Shown: positions 24,855-33,416 of the stretch, piece by piece
Position numbering within the stretch: position 1 is the first letter of the stretch
Layout of the letters: each line of letters starts with the position of its first letter
DNA from: Accumulibacter sp.
GTDB lineage: Bacteria; Pseudomonadota; Gammaproteobacteria; Burkholderiales; Rhodocyclaceae
Direction: 5' to 3'
Assembly: GCA_031279425.1 (NCBI GenBank)
Contig: JAITIQ010000034.1
Span: 1-36,989 of the forward strand
Length of the DNA stretch: 36,989 nt
Notes under the pieces: generated by a model
Databases searched by the model: none
What the model was told of the DNA's origin: nothing
What the model saw: the letters and a program-made list of their open reading frames with translations, nothing else
Translations under genes and position numbers: made by a program

Positions 24855-25378
24855 GAAAATTCCTATTGCCCTTGTATGTTTTCATCATGATAGGTTTGTC
24901 CGCCTGTGGTGGTGGTGGTAGTGGCGGCGATGGTGGAAGCGCCGGTGGTGAGAGCGGCGGTGAGCCGCAGGATTCCGCGCCCGTCTGGCAACAGAATCTG
25001 CCGGATGATCCCGGCAGCGCGGCGACGGAAACACTCGCCGGTGTCGACGCGAACGCCAACGGCATCCGCGACGATCTGGAGCGGGACGCCGCATTGACGG
25101 CGAGCAGCGAAGAGAACTTCAAGGCCACGGTGGCACTGATCCAGGTCCTGCAACAGACGATCGATCCATCGACCAACGCCGAAAATGTGGCCCAGGTCGC
25201 GCAATCGGAATATTGCGCAATGAAGAACCGCTCCGAGTCAGCCAACGACGACCTGCCCGAAGAGATCCTGCGCGTGCTGGTATTCGACACCGAGGAACGC
25301 AAGGCGGCCCAGCGAGCCTACATCCGCTTGTATGGCGTCCGCATCGCATCGGAAGGAGAGGCATCGTGCGAATCATGA
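24851..25378 (+). CDS. Small lipoprotein with EF-hand-like repeat, function unknown
   Basis: It has 175 residues from the ATG at 24851, with GGAG seven bases upstream. The N-terminus is a type II signal peptide with lipobox LSAC, so Cys19 would be lipidated. It is followed by a Gly/Ser-rich flexible linker (CGGGGSGGDGGSAGG) typical of surface-tethered lipoproteins. The segment VDANANGIRDDLERD (about 65-79) fits the D-x-N-x-N-G-x-x-D pattern of calcium-binding EF-hand/thrombospondin-3-like loops. The rest is helical and acidic with two further cysteines. The stop overlaps a second signal-peptide-like ORF. No enzymatic domain is recognised. Its lower GC and the remnants on both sides suggest an acquired or decaying locus. 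Confidence 0.75.
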   Translation: MRKFLLPLYVFIMIGLSACGGGGSGGDGGSAGGESGGEPQDSAPVWQQNLPDDPGSAATETLAGVDANANGIRDDLERDAALTASSEENFKATVALIQVLQQTIDPSTNAENVAQVAQSEYCAMKNRSESANDDLPEEILRVLVFDTEERKAAQRAYIRLYGVRIASEGEASCES

Positions 25379-25431
25379 GAAAAATTTTCACTATCGCGAG
25401 CGCAGCCAGCCTGTTTACGGACCCGTATTGA
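25375..25431 (+). pseudogene. Truncated secreted-protein gene (signal-peptide stub)
   Basis: The ATG at 25375 overlaps the lipoprotein stop (ATGA). The 18-residue product MRKIFTIASAASLFTDPY starts like a signal peptide, sharing MRK with the lipoprotein, then stops. It looks like the 5' end of a coupled partner gene whose body has been deleted. A genuine micro-peptide cannot be excluded. Confidence 0.5.
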
Positions 25432-25748
25432 GGCGTGTTCGACAGCTCATTTGGAACGCTTGATGTCTTCACGTTTCGCTCCGCGGTCTTTTCGCCAGCG
25501 TGAGGATGGTCGGAGTCCAGGTCGTTTGAGTGCGCCAAGCACTCAAATGGAATTTGCTCCAAACCAGGCACCCCCGGTAGAGCCGGTTCTGCCGGGGGCG
25601 CCTGCTTCCCGCTCCGCAAAACATTCAGGGAAACATTGAGCAAGTAGCCAAACGGAGGCGGGAACGTATTACAGCGCCTGTGACAGCGGTTCCGTGAACC
25701 ACTTTGCGCATTGGCGCGGGCGCGCCAATGCGTCTCATGAACAAGTTC
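25432..25748. other. Non-coding gap with three strong hairpins
   Basis: No gene is recognised. Hairpins: TTTGAGTGC-GCCAA-GCACTCAAA (25527-25549); AGGC-A-CCCCCGG...CCGGGGG-C-GCCT (about 25565-25602); and GCGCATTGGCGC-GGGC-GCGCCAATGCG (about 25706-25731). The last lies just past the stop of the minus-strand epimerase gene and may terminate or protect its transcript. None has a U-run. Confidence 0.6.
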
Positions 25749-26432
25749 TTAAAGCCCGGCTTCGAGCGTCCGCCGGAAGCGCCGGCAGGCTTCGGCGATG
25801 CCGTCCTGCTGCCGGAAAACGGTGTAAATGCCCGTGACATACACTTCGGCGCCCCGCCGCGCGCATTCGATCGCGTTGGGGGTGTCGACGCCGCCGTCGA
25901 TGGAAATCAGGAAATCCAGGCCGCATTCCTCGCGCAGGGCCGCCAGTCGAGAGACGCGGTGCAGGCTGTCGGCCATGAAGCGCTGGCCCGCGTAGCCGGG
26001 CTCGACCGTCATCAACACCACGTAGTCGACGAAGCGGACGAGCGGTTCGACGACGCCGATCGGCTGGCTGGGGTTGATGACCACCCCGGCTTTCATTCCC
26101 ATATCATGGATCGCGGCGAGCACGCGGCGCGAGAAATTCGTCGCGTCCACATGGAAGCTGACCCAATCCGCCCGGTTGGCCTGAAGCAGCGGCAGGTAGC
26201 TCATCGGATCGCTGACCATCAGGTGTACATCGGTCTCGATCGCCGGATACCTTTGTTTCAACTCGCCAACCACCCGGATCGGGAAAAAGAGGTTCGGCAC
26301 GTAGTGTCCGTCCGCGACGTCGATGTGAAACCACGGCACGCCGCCTTCCACCAATTCCTCGACCCCGCGTCCGAAGTCGAAAAACCCCAGGTTGGCCAGT
26401 GAAGGCGCATTGATGATGCGGGAGGCTTTCAT
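25749..26432 (-). CDS. Ribulose-phosphate 3-epimerase family protein (Rpe/AlsE-like)
   Basis: TIM-barrel pentulose/hexulose-phosphate 3-epimerase, 227 residues. The metal and catalytic residues are all present: H36 and D38 in FHIDVADGH, H70 in DVHLMV, D179 in SIDGGVD. Several positions depart from canonical Rpe. The phosphate/lid loop reads MTVEPGYAGQRF rather than MSVNPGFGGQ, and the segment WVSFHVDATN replaces the usual HxEA. The EPGYAGQ form is closer to D-allulose-6-phosphate epimerase (AlsE), where it is DPGFAGQ. It may therefore be a paralogue with another sugar phosphate as substrate. It lies 132 bases downstream of thiC on the same strand. The exact substrate is unresolved. Confidence 0.85.
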   Translation of the reverse strand: MKASRIINAPSLANLGFFDFGRGVEELVEGGVPWFHIDVADGHYVPNLFFPIRVVGELKQRYPAIETDVHLMVSDPMSYLPLLQANRADWVSFHVDATNFSRRVLAAIHDMGMKAGVVINPSQPIGVVEPLVRFVDYVVLMTVEPGYAGQRFMADSLHRVSRLAALREECGLDFLISIDGGVDTPNAIECARRGAEVYVTGIYTVFRQQDGIAEACRRFRRTLEAGL

Positions 26433-26506
26433 CCTGGATTCCTCGGTTGATTACCCTGGAAAAGCAACGAAACCATCGAAAAAACAATGCGTCATCGAAC
26501 ATCATG

Positions 26507-26535
26507 CTGTCACCCGTCGGGTGAGCGCTTTTTCT
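26507..26535. terminator. Hairpin between thiC and the epimerase gene
   Basis: TCACCC-GTC-GGGTGA (about 26512-26526) is a perfect 6-bp stem, followed on the plus strand by GCGCTTTTTCTT. It could end or pause transcription in the 132-base gap. The U-run is on the strand opposite to both genes, so its effect on thiC is uncertain. A similar CACCCGTCGGGTGA occurs near 5445. Confidence 0.35.
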
Positions 26536-26564
26536 TCGATGGACGCCGCCCGTCTCGCCGATGC

Positions 26565-28545
<1,981 letters not shown>

Positions 28546-28589
28546 AGAGAGGCAAACTCTTTCGCGCGCTGTCACCGGCTTGCGGGGAT

Positions 28590-28672
28590 GGATTGAAATC
28601 CTGCGACGGAGCACCCGCACAGGCTCAAGGGGACTGTCTCGGCCGCGCCACGGAAGGCGCGGCACCCTCAAA
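28590..28672 (-). promoter_or_regulatory. TPP riboswitch (diverged aptamer) upstream of thiC
   Basis: In transcript order: GAGGGTGC (28669-28662), a GC stem (CGCGCC...GGCGCG), GGCCGAGACAG where the consensus has GGCUGAGA, CCCCUUGAGCCUG for ACCCUUGAACCUGA, then CGGGUGCUCCGUCGCAGG for the CUGGAUAAUGCCAGCGCAGG segment. The helix arrangement and spacing fit the thi-box. Several normally invariant bases differ (CUGAGA to CCGAGA, GAACCUGA to GAGCCUGU, UAAU to UGCU). Position between a promoter and thiC supports the call. Ligand binding may be weakened. Confidence 0.7.
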
Positions 28673-28694
28673 GAGCCTGCCTAAATTAACGGAA

Positions 28695-28723
28695 ATACCA
28701 TCCCTGGGCAAGACCCGTGTCAA
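28695..28723 (-). promoter_or_regulatory. Sigma-70 promoter of thiC
   Basis: A perfect TTGACA (28723-28718), a 17-base spacer and TGGTAT (28700-28695) place transcription start near 28688. That is about 16 bases before the aptamer, as expected for a riboswitch leader. Confidence 0.55.
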
Positions 28724-28819
28724 ACCAGGGAAAAGGCGAGTCACCGCGAGGCCCGCGACGATCCGGGGAATGTCGCTCTCCCATTCCTGCTGTAGCCCCG
28801 CTTCCTCGGCGCGAGGCAG

Positions 28820-28924
28820 TCTTTCCTGCCGGCCCTTCTCCGCATTCCAGACCTTCCCGGCCAATTGCAGGCAGCGAACGACACGACCGTCGGATCGAGC
28901 GTGTTCGTTCTCGCGCAGGTACAT
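28820..28924 (-). pseudogene. Possible N-terminal fragment of an IS1634-like transposase
   Basis: The ORF from ATG 28924 begins MYLRENEHARSDGRVVRCLQ and continues LAGKVWNAEKGRQ. This resembles the start of IS1634-like transposases (MYLRxxxxxxKDG..VxYxQLxxxxW...GxxxQ). Similarity ends after about 35 codons, and the frame then runs into the thiC promoter and riboswitch. No terminal inverted repeats were recognised. The identification is from memory of the motif and is tentative. Confidence 0.4.
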
Positions 28925-29022
28925 GGTTCGGGCGCGTAGCCGGGCAGGATTCTAGGATAATATCGTGCCTGGTCTCGGTTGATTCTTGCCGCAACACAGG
29001 TTTTCGAGCGCACGAGGGATCC

Positions 29023-30225
29023 TTGCCCGTATTCCATTACACCGCCATTCCGCTGGCCGGCGGGCGCCCCGTCAAGGGAACGCTTGATGCCGAAAGCGCC
29101 CGCCAGGCGAGGGCCGTGCTCAAGGAGCGCGGGCTGCTCACCGCCGAGATCGAGGCGCTGAAGAGTGGAACGGCGGAGCGTTCCCGGCTGCGCCTGGGGA
29201 GCGCGCTGCTCACGCGCTTTTCGCGCCAGCTTTCGGCTCTGCTCGATGCCGGGCTGACCGTCGACGAGGCGCTGACGGTGCTCGCCGATCAGTCCGACAA
29301 CGAGCGTGAAAAACGCCTGATTACCGTTCTGCGCGGCGACATCGCCAGCGGTCTGTCGCTCTCCGCGGCAATGGCCGCGCTGCCGCGCTCCTTTCCTTCG
29401 TTCTACCCGACGCTCATCAAGGCGGGCGAGGAATCCGGGCGCCTCCCCGGAGTCATGCAGCGGCTCGCCGTCTACCTGGAGGAGCGCGCCGAACTGATTT
29501 CCAGGGTGGCCCTGGCGTTCATCTATCCGGCGGTGGTCTTCGTCGTCTCGATGCTGGTCATCGTCGGCATGCTGACCTGGGTCGTGCCGCAGATGGTGCA
29601 GGTGTTCCAGGGCGCTCGGCAGGCCTTGCCGCTGATGACTCGCGTGCTGCTCTCGATCAGCGCCTTCGTCGGCGATTGGGGAGTGTGGATGTTGGCGGCG
29701 CTGGCGATCGCCGGCGCGCTGTTTGCCGCCGCCATGCGCGGCCAGGCGTTTCGTCTGCGCGTGCATGCCCTGCGCCTCGATCTGCCGGTTTTCGGCCATT
29801 TCGAACGGGCCGCCAACACCGCGCGTTTTTCCAGCACGCTGGCCATCCTGGTCGGCAGCGGCGTGCCGCTGCTGTCCGCGCTGGCCGCGGCGGAAGGCGT
29901 CATGACGAACGAGGTGCAGCGCGCGGCGGCCAGTGCCGCCGCCACCCAGGTACGCGAGGGCATGGGTCTGTCCAGGGCATTGGCCATGACGCGCCAGTTC
30001 CCGCCCATCCTCATCCACTTGACGGCAAGCGGCGAAGTGACCGGCCGCCTGGACCGCATGCTCGAACGGGCGGCGCAGGAGCTTTCCCGCGAACTTTCCC
30101 GGCGCATCGAGGCGTTTACTTCCCTGCTCGGGCCGGCGGTCGTCTTGTTGATGGGAGGAGTGGTATTGTTCATCGTGCTCGCCATTCTGTTGCCGGTCTT
30201 TGAAATCAATCAGTTCGTCAAATGA
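29023..30225 (+). CDS. gspF: Type II secretion system inner-membrane platform protein GspF
   Basis: Polytopic inner-membrane protein that couples the GspE ATPase to pseudopilus assembly in type II secretion. It has 400 residues from a TTG start at 29023 with GAGGG just upstream; the family norm is about 405. Two GspF (T2SSF) domains are visible (about 70-190 and 270-395). Each starts with a conserved [19 protein letters not shown] or [19 protein letters not shown] element. Three membrane segments (about 165-190, 220-240 and 370-392) match the family. The N-terminus [13 protein letters not shown] is typical of GspF rather than PilC. gspG and gspH follow. No gspE or gspD is upstream in the window. 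Confidence 0.93.
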   Translation: MPVFHYTAIPLAGGRPVKGTLDAESARQARAVLKERGLLTAEIEALKSGTAERSRLRLGSALLTRFSRQLSALLDAGLTVDEALTVLADQSDNEREKRLITVLRGDIASGLSLSAAMAALPRSFPSFYPTLIKAGEESGRLPGVMQRLAVYLEERAELISRVALAFIYPAVVFVVSMLVIVGMLTWVVPQMVQVFQGARQALPLMTRVLLSISAFVGDWGVWMLAALAIAGALFAAAMRGQAFRLRVHALRLDLPVFGHFERAANTARFSSTLAILVGSGVPLLSALAAAEGVMTNEVQRAAASAAATQVREGMGLSRALAMTRQFPPILIHLTASGEVTGRLDRMLERAAQELSRELSRRIEAFTSLLGPAVVLLMGGVVLFIVLAILLPVFEINQFVK

Positions 30226-30358
30226 ATCAGGAGCAGAGGATAGAGGACAGATGGGAAAACCAGGAATCAGTGATCGGACCGGTACTGACGACAGACCACA
30301 AAGGCCGCGTCAGCGACCGCTCTGTCCTCTGTCCCCTGCAAACCAAGGAGACCGCATC
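30226..30358. repeat. Inverted repeat between gspF and gspG
   Basis: CAGAGGATAGAGGACAGA (30235-30252) is answered by TCTGTCCTCTGTCCCCTG (30322-30339), giving a 10-bp perfect core (AGAGGACAGA/TCTGTCCTCT) with imperfect extensions. This could fold as a long hairpin inside the transcript. No coding potential is seen. Confidence 0.7.
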
Positions 30359-30814
30359 ATGAAAACAGGAGCAATTCGGAGATATCCAGCCGCTCGGCGC
30401 GGCGCGGCGGGTTTCACGCTGATCGAGATCCTGGTCGTCGTGTCCATCCTGGCCATTCTCGGCGCGCTGGTCGTGCCCAAGATCATGGATCGCCCGAACG
30501 AGGCGCGGGTCGTCGCCGCCAGGCAGGACATCGGCACGCTCATCGCCGCGTTGAAACTCTACAAGTTGGACAACGGCCGTTATCCGACGACCGAGCAGGG
30601 CCTGAAGGCGCTCACCGAAAAGCCGGCGTCGGAGCCGGTGCCGGGCAACTGGAAAAACGGCGGCTATCTGGAAAAGGCGCCGAAGGATCCCTGGGGACAC
30701 GATTACCTCTACCTCAATCCCGGACTCAAGGGCGACATCGACGTGATGAGCTATGGCGCCGACGGGCAGTCCGGCGGCGAGGGCTATGATGCGGACATCG
30801 GTTCCTGGATGTGA
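30359..30814 (+). CDS. gspG: Type II secretion system major pseudopilin GspG
   Basis: Major subunit of the periplasmic pseudopilus that pushes folded proteins through the secretin. It has 151 residues from the ATG at 30359, with AGGAG eight bases upstream. The prepilin leader ends at Gly18, with mature [16 protein letters not shown] giving Phe+1 and Glu+5. The conserved GspG body follows: [46 protein letters not shown] and the C-terminal calcium-loop region [20 protein letters not shown]. An inverted repeat separates it from gspF. It overlaps gspH by about 29 bases. Confidence 0.97.
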   Translation: MKTGAIRRYPAARRGAAGFTLIEILVVVSILAILGALVVPKIMDRPNEARVVAARQDIGTLIAALKLYKLDNGRYPTTEQGLKALTEKPASEPVPGNWKNGGYLEKAPKDPWGHDYLYLNPGLKGDIDVMSYGADGQSGGEGYDADIGSWM

Positions 30815-31304
30815 GCCGGGCCTTGCGGCACGGCGGGCGCTGGGCTTCACCCTGATCGAGATCGTCGCCGCCTGTGCCGTCGCGGCGATCGCCCTGGGGG
30901 TAGTCATGATCCGGCTGGATTTTTCCGACGGGCGACGCTTGCGCCTGGCTGCCGAACTGCTCGCCGGCCGCCTCGAAGCCGCCCGCGACGAGGCGGTGAT
31001 GCGCGGGCAGGCGATCGCCTTTTCCAGCGACGGGCAAGGTTTCCAGTTCTGGATCGCCGAGCGCGAACGAAACGCCTGGGTGGCCTTGTCCGACACCGAT
31101 ACCGTCGCCGCGGGGCGTCTTGCCGATGGCGTGTCGATCAAGGCCTTGCGGATCAACGGCGGAGAGCGACCTCTCGGAGAACGGCTGGTGTTCTCCTTCG
31201 GCGGGTTGTCCGAAGCGTTTACGCTGACCCTGGCGGCCGGCACGCAGTCTCTCGACATCGCGGGCGATGCGCTCGGACGCATCGAAATCCACGGCGCGCC
31301 CTGA
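30786..31304 (+). CDS. gspH: Type II secretion minor pseudopilin GspH-like
   Basis: About 172 residues. Two adjacent ATGs (30786 and 30789) lie inside the 3' end of gspG; the second has better spacing from GAGG. The prepilin motif is [20 protein letters not shown], cleaved after Gly20, with Glu at +5. The body ([20 protein letters not shown], then a Gln/Phe/Trp beta segment) is typical of GspH. In full operons gspI, gspJ, gspK and others follow. Here the next gene (31358-32122) is an unrelated minus-strand metalloprotease, so the set stops after H. It is intact by itself. Confidence 0.88.
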   Translation: MMRTSVPGCEPGLAARRALGFTLIEIVAACAVAAIALGVVMIRLDFSDGRRLRLAAELLAGRLEAARDEAVMRGQAIAFSSDGQGFQFWIAERERNAWVALSDTDTVAAGRLADGVSIKALRINGGERPLGERLVFSFGGLSEAFTLTLAAGTQSLDIAGDALGRIEIHGAP

Positions 31305-31357
31305 TTTTCGCGGCGTGGAGGAATCCTCCCCGTCAATATTTCTACGGCATACAACGT

Positions 31358-32122
31358 TCATTCAGCAGAACCCAGTACCGGTAGCGCGCCGGAGAGTTTT
31401 TTCAATGCCTCGCGCGCGTTCCGATAGTCGGGAAAATATTGGCCAACGAGGGCCCAGAAGCGGGGGCCGTGGTTCATCTCTTCGAGATGCGCGAGTTCGT
31501 GCACGATCACGTAGTCGATGAGTCCCGTTTCGCCATGGATCAGCCGCCAGTTGAGGCGGATGCCGGTTTTCAGGCTGCAGCTTCCCCAGCGCGTGCGCGC
31601 CGACGAGAGCGCGAGAGGGGGCGGGGCGATGCCGAAACACGCGGCCTGCCGCGCCAGGCGCTCGCCGAACACGGAGAGCGCCCGGCATCGCAGGGCGCGG
31701 TTGAGCAACGCTCCGGCCTTCTCCGGAGAGCGCGGCAGCAGCGTCAACACCGGCCCTGCGTCCTCGTTCCAGAAGACCCGGTCGCGGCCGCGGCCCAGGC
31801 GGATTTCCAGCCGACCGCCCAGATACGGCAGGCGGGTTCCGTCGGTGAGGATCAACGGCGTGGCATGGCGCCGCTCGCGCCATTCGTCGAGCTTCCTGGC
31901 CACCCAACCGCCGTGCTTCAGGATCAGCGCCTCGACCTCGGCGAGCGGGGTTTTCAGCGGCGCGCCGACGCGCAGGCCGCGATGGTCGATGGAAAGACCG
32001 ATGGAGCGGCGCCGGGCGCGGCGCAGGGTGTAGGAAACGATGCGGTCGGCAAGCGCGACGGTTCCCGAAGTTTCCCCTTCCGCCAGGCGCGCGGGGCCGA
32101 AGGGCAGATCAGCCTGCCGCAT
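31358..32122 (-). CDS. YgjP-family (DUF45/SprT-like) metal-dependent hydrolase
   Basis: Predicted cytoplasmic zincin-like hydrolase, 254 residues from the ATG at 32122 (MRQADLPFG). The zinc motif is HELAHLEEMNHGPRFW (HExxH plus a downstream His), with the preceding TRWGSCSLKTGIRLNWRL segment characteristic of the YgjP/DUF45 group. The longer in-frame extension to 32392 lies within plsC and is not family-like. The start overlaps the plsC stop (32109) by 14 bases, implying coupling. Biological substrates of this family are not well established. Confidence 0.9.
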   Translation of the reverse strand: MRQADLPFGPARLAEGETSGTVALADRIVSYTLRRARRRSIGLSIDHRGLRVGAPLKTPLAEVEALILKHGGWVARKLDEWRERRHATPLILTDGTRLPYLGGRLEIRLGRGRDRVFWNEDAGPVLTLLPRSPEKAGALLNRALRCRALSVFGERLARQAACFGIAPPPLALSSARTRWGSCSLKTGIRLNWRLIHGETGLIDYVIVHELAHLEEMNHGPRFWALVGQYFPDYRNAREALKKLSGALPVLGSAE

Positions 32123-32864
32123 GGGGGGCGTCCACGCGGTCCTCGGCATGGCGGTGCGGCGAAATTTTGCGCATTTCCGCGCCGATCCACCGCTCGGCCA
32201 GAGCGTTGACTTCCTCGGCCGTTTTCCCCCGGGGGTCGATCGCCGGGCCGATGCTGACGGTGATGAGACCGGGTTTTTTGATGAAGGCGTTCTTCGCCCA
32301 GAACTCGCCGGCGTCGTGCGCCACCGGCACGGCCGGAACGCCGGCGGACACGGCGAGCAGCGCGCCGCCGCTTTTGAAGCGCCGGATTTCACCGGGGGCG
32401 ATGCGCGTTCCCTCGGGAAAGACGATGACCCAATAACCGGCGCGCAACCGCTCGATGCCTTGCCTTTCCACCTGTTTCAGCGCGTTCTTGCCGGCCCTGC
32501 GGTCGATCGAGATCATCTTGACGGCGGCGAAAGCCCAGCCCAGAAAGGGGATCCACAAGAGCGAACGCTTGAGCACATAGACCTGCGGCGGAAAGATGTC
32601 CTGCAGGCCGACCGTCTCCCAGGCGGACTGGTGCTTGGACAGGACGACCGACGGCACGCCCGGGATGTTCTCGCGCCCGAGGACCCGGTAGCGCAAACCC
32701 AGCACATGCGCGCAGAGCGCCATGAACCCCTTGCGCCACACCGCGATGATGCGGAAGCGCCAGCGCATCGGCAGCACCACGGCCAGCGTGACGAAAAGCC
32801 CCGCGGGAGCGGTGATCAGGATGGCGAGCGCCAGGAACAGCGCGGAACGCAACAGCGCGATCAT
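32109..32864 (-). CDS. plsC: 1-acyl-sn-glycerol-3-phosphate acyltransferase PlsC
   Basis: Inner-membrane enzyme that adds the second acyl chain to lysophosphatidic acid in phospholipid synthesis. It has 251 residues from the ATG at 32864. One or two N-terminal membrane segments (about 3-30) are followed by acyltransferase block I, KHQSAWET. That block is HX4E, not the usual HX4D, a form I associate with betaproteobacterial PlsC. The substrate motif is FPEGTRIAPGE, and VPAVPVAH supplies block IV. The start overlaps the gmhB stop as ATGA, and the end overlaps the YgjP-type gene, so the three minus-strand genes form a tight operon with glyQ-glyS upstream. Confidence 0.95.
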   Translation of the reverse strand: MIALLRSALFLALAILITAPAGLFVTLAVVLPMRWRFRIIAVWRKGFMALCAHVLGLRYRVLGRENIPGVPSVVLSKHQSAWETVGLQDIFPPQVYVLKRSLLWIPFLGWAFAAVKMISIDRRAGKNALKQVERQGIERLRAGYWVIVFPEGTRIAPGEIRRFKSGGALLAVSAGVPAVPVAHDAGEFWAKNAFIKKPGLITVSIGPAIDPRGKTAEEVNALAERWIGAEMRKISPHRHAEDRVDAPHAAG

Positions 32865-33397
32865 GATTTCAGGATGTGCTCGGCCGCCGCCGCCAGATCC
32901 GCGAAGACGAGCGTCCCTTCCGGGATGCCGCCTTCCTGGCGCGTCTCCTCCCCTTTGCCGGAAAGGACCAGCACCGGCCGCGCGCCAGCCGCGACGGCCG
33001 CCTGCAGGTCGCGCAGCGAATCGCCGATGGCATGGACTTCGGCCAGGTCGGTGTTGAAGCATTCGCCGATCCGCTCGAACATTCCGGGCTTGGGCTTGCG
33101 GCAATCGCAGTTCGATTCGGCGGAATGCGGACAGTAGAAGATCGCCTCGATCCGTCCTCCGACGGCCTTGACGGCTTGCAGCATCTTTTCGTGGATGGCG
33201 TTCAGCGTGTCCATGTCGAACAGGCCGCGGTCGATTCCCGACTGGTTGGACGCGACCACCACCCGGTAGCCGCCCTGATTCAGGCGGGCGATGGCTTCCA
33301 GGCTGCCGGGAATGGGCTTCCACTCCGCCGGCGACTTGATGAAGCGGTCCGAATCGAAGTTGATCACGCCGTCGCGGTCGAGAATGACGAGCTTCAT
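32861..33397 (-). CDS. gmhB: D-glycero-beta-D-manno-heptose-1,7-bisphosphate 7-phosphatase GmhB
   Basis: HAD-superfamily phosphatase that makes heptose-1-phosphate for ADP-heptose and LPS inner core. It has 178 residues from the ATG at 33397; an in-frame upstream ATG at 33493 would lie inside glyS. HAD motif I is ILDRDGVIN (Asp7 nucleophile, Asp9 acid/base), motif II VVASNQSG, and motif IV IGDSLRDLQAA. The zinc-binding loop YCPHSAESNCDCRKPKPGM is diagnostic of GmhB. The stop overlaps the plsC start; glyS ends 20 bases upstream. The glyQ-glyS-gmhB-plsC order is common in betaproteobacteria. Confidence 0.96.
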   Translation of the reverse strand: MKLVILDRDGVINFDSDRFIKSPAEWKPIPGSLEAIARLNQGGYRVVVASNQSGIDRGLFDMDTLNAIHEKMLQAVKAVGGRIEAIFYCPHSAESNCDCRKPKPGMFERIGECFNTDLAEVHAIGDSLRDLQAAVAAGARPVLVLSGKGEETRQEGGIPEGTLVFADLAAAAEHILKS

Positions 33398-33416
33398 GCG
33401 GAAAGCCTCGTGATGT

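Noticed and set aside
24382-25302. 306-codon minus-strand frame spanning the structured region and lipoprotein gene
   Set aside because: It runs through the terminator hairpin and antisense to a signal-peptide-bearing lipoprotein. Some stretches look protein-like, so a decayed gene is possible, but I could not name a family.
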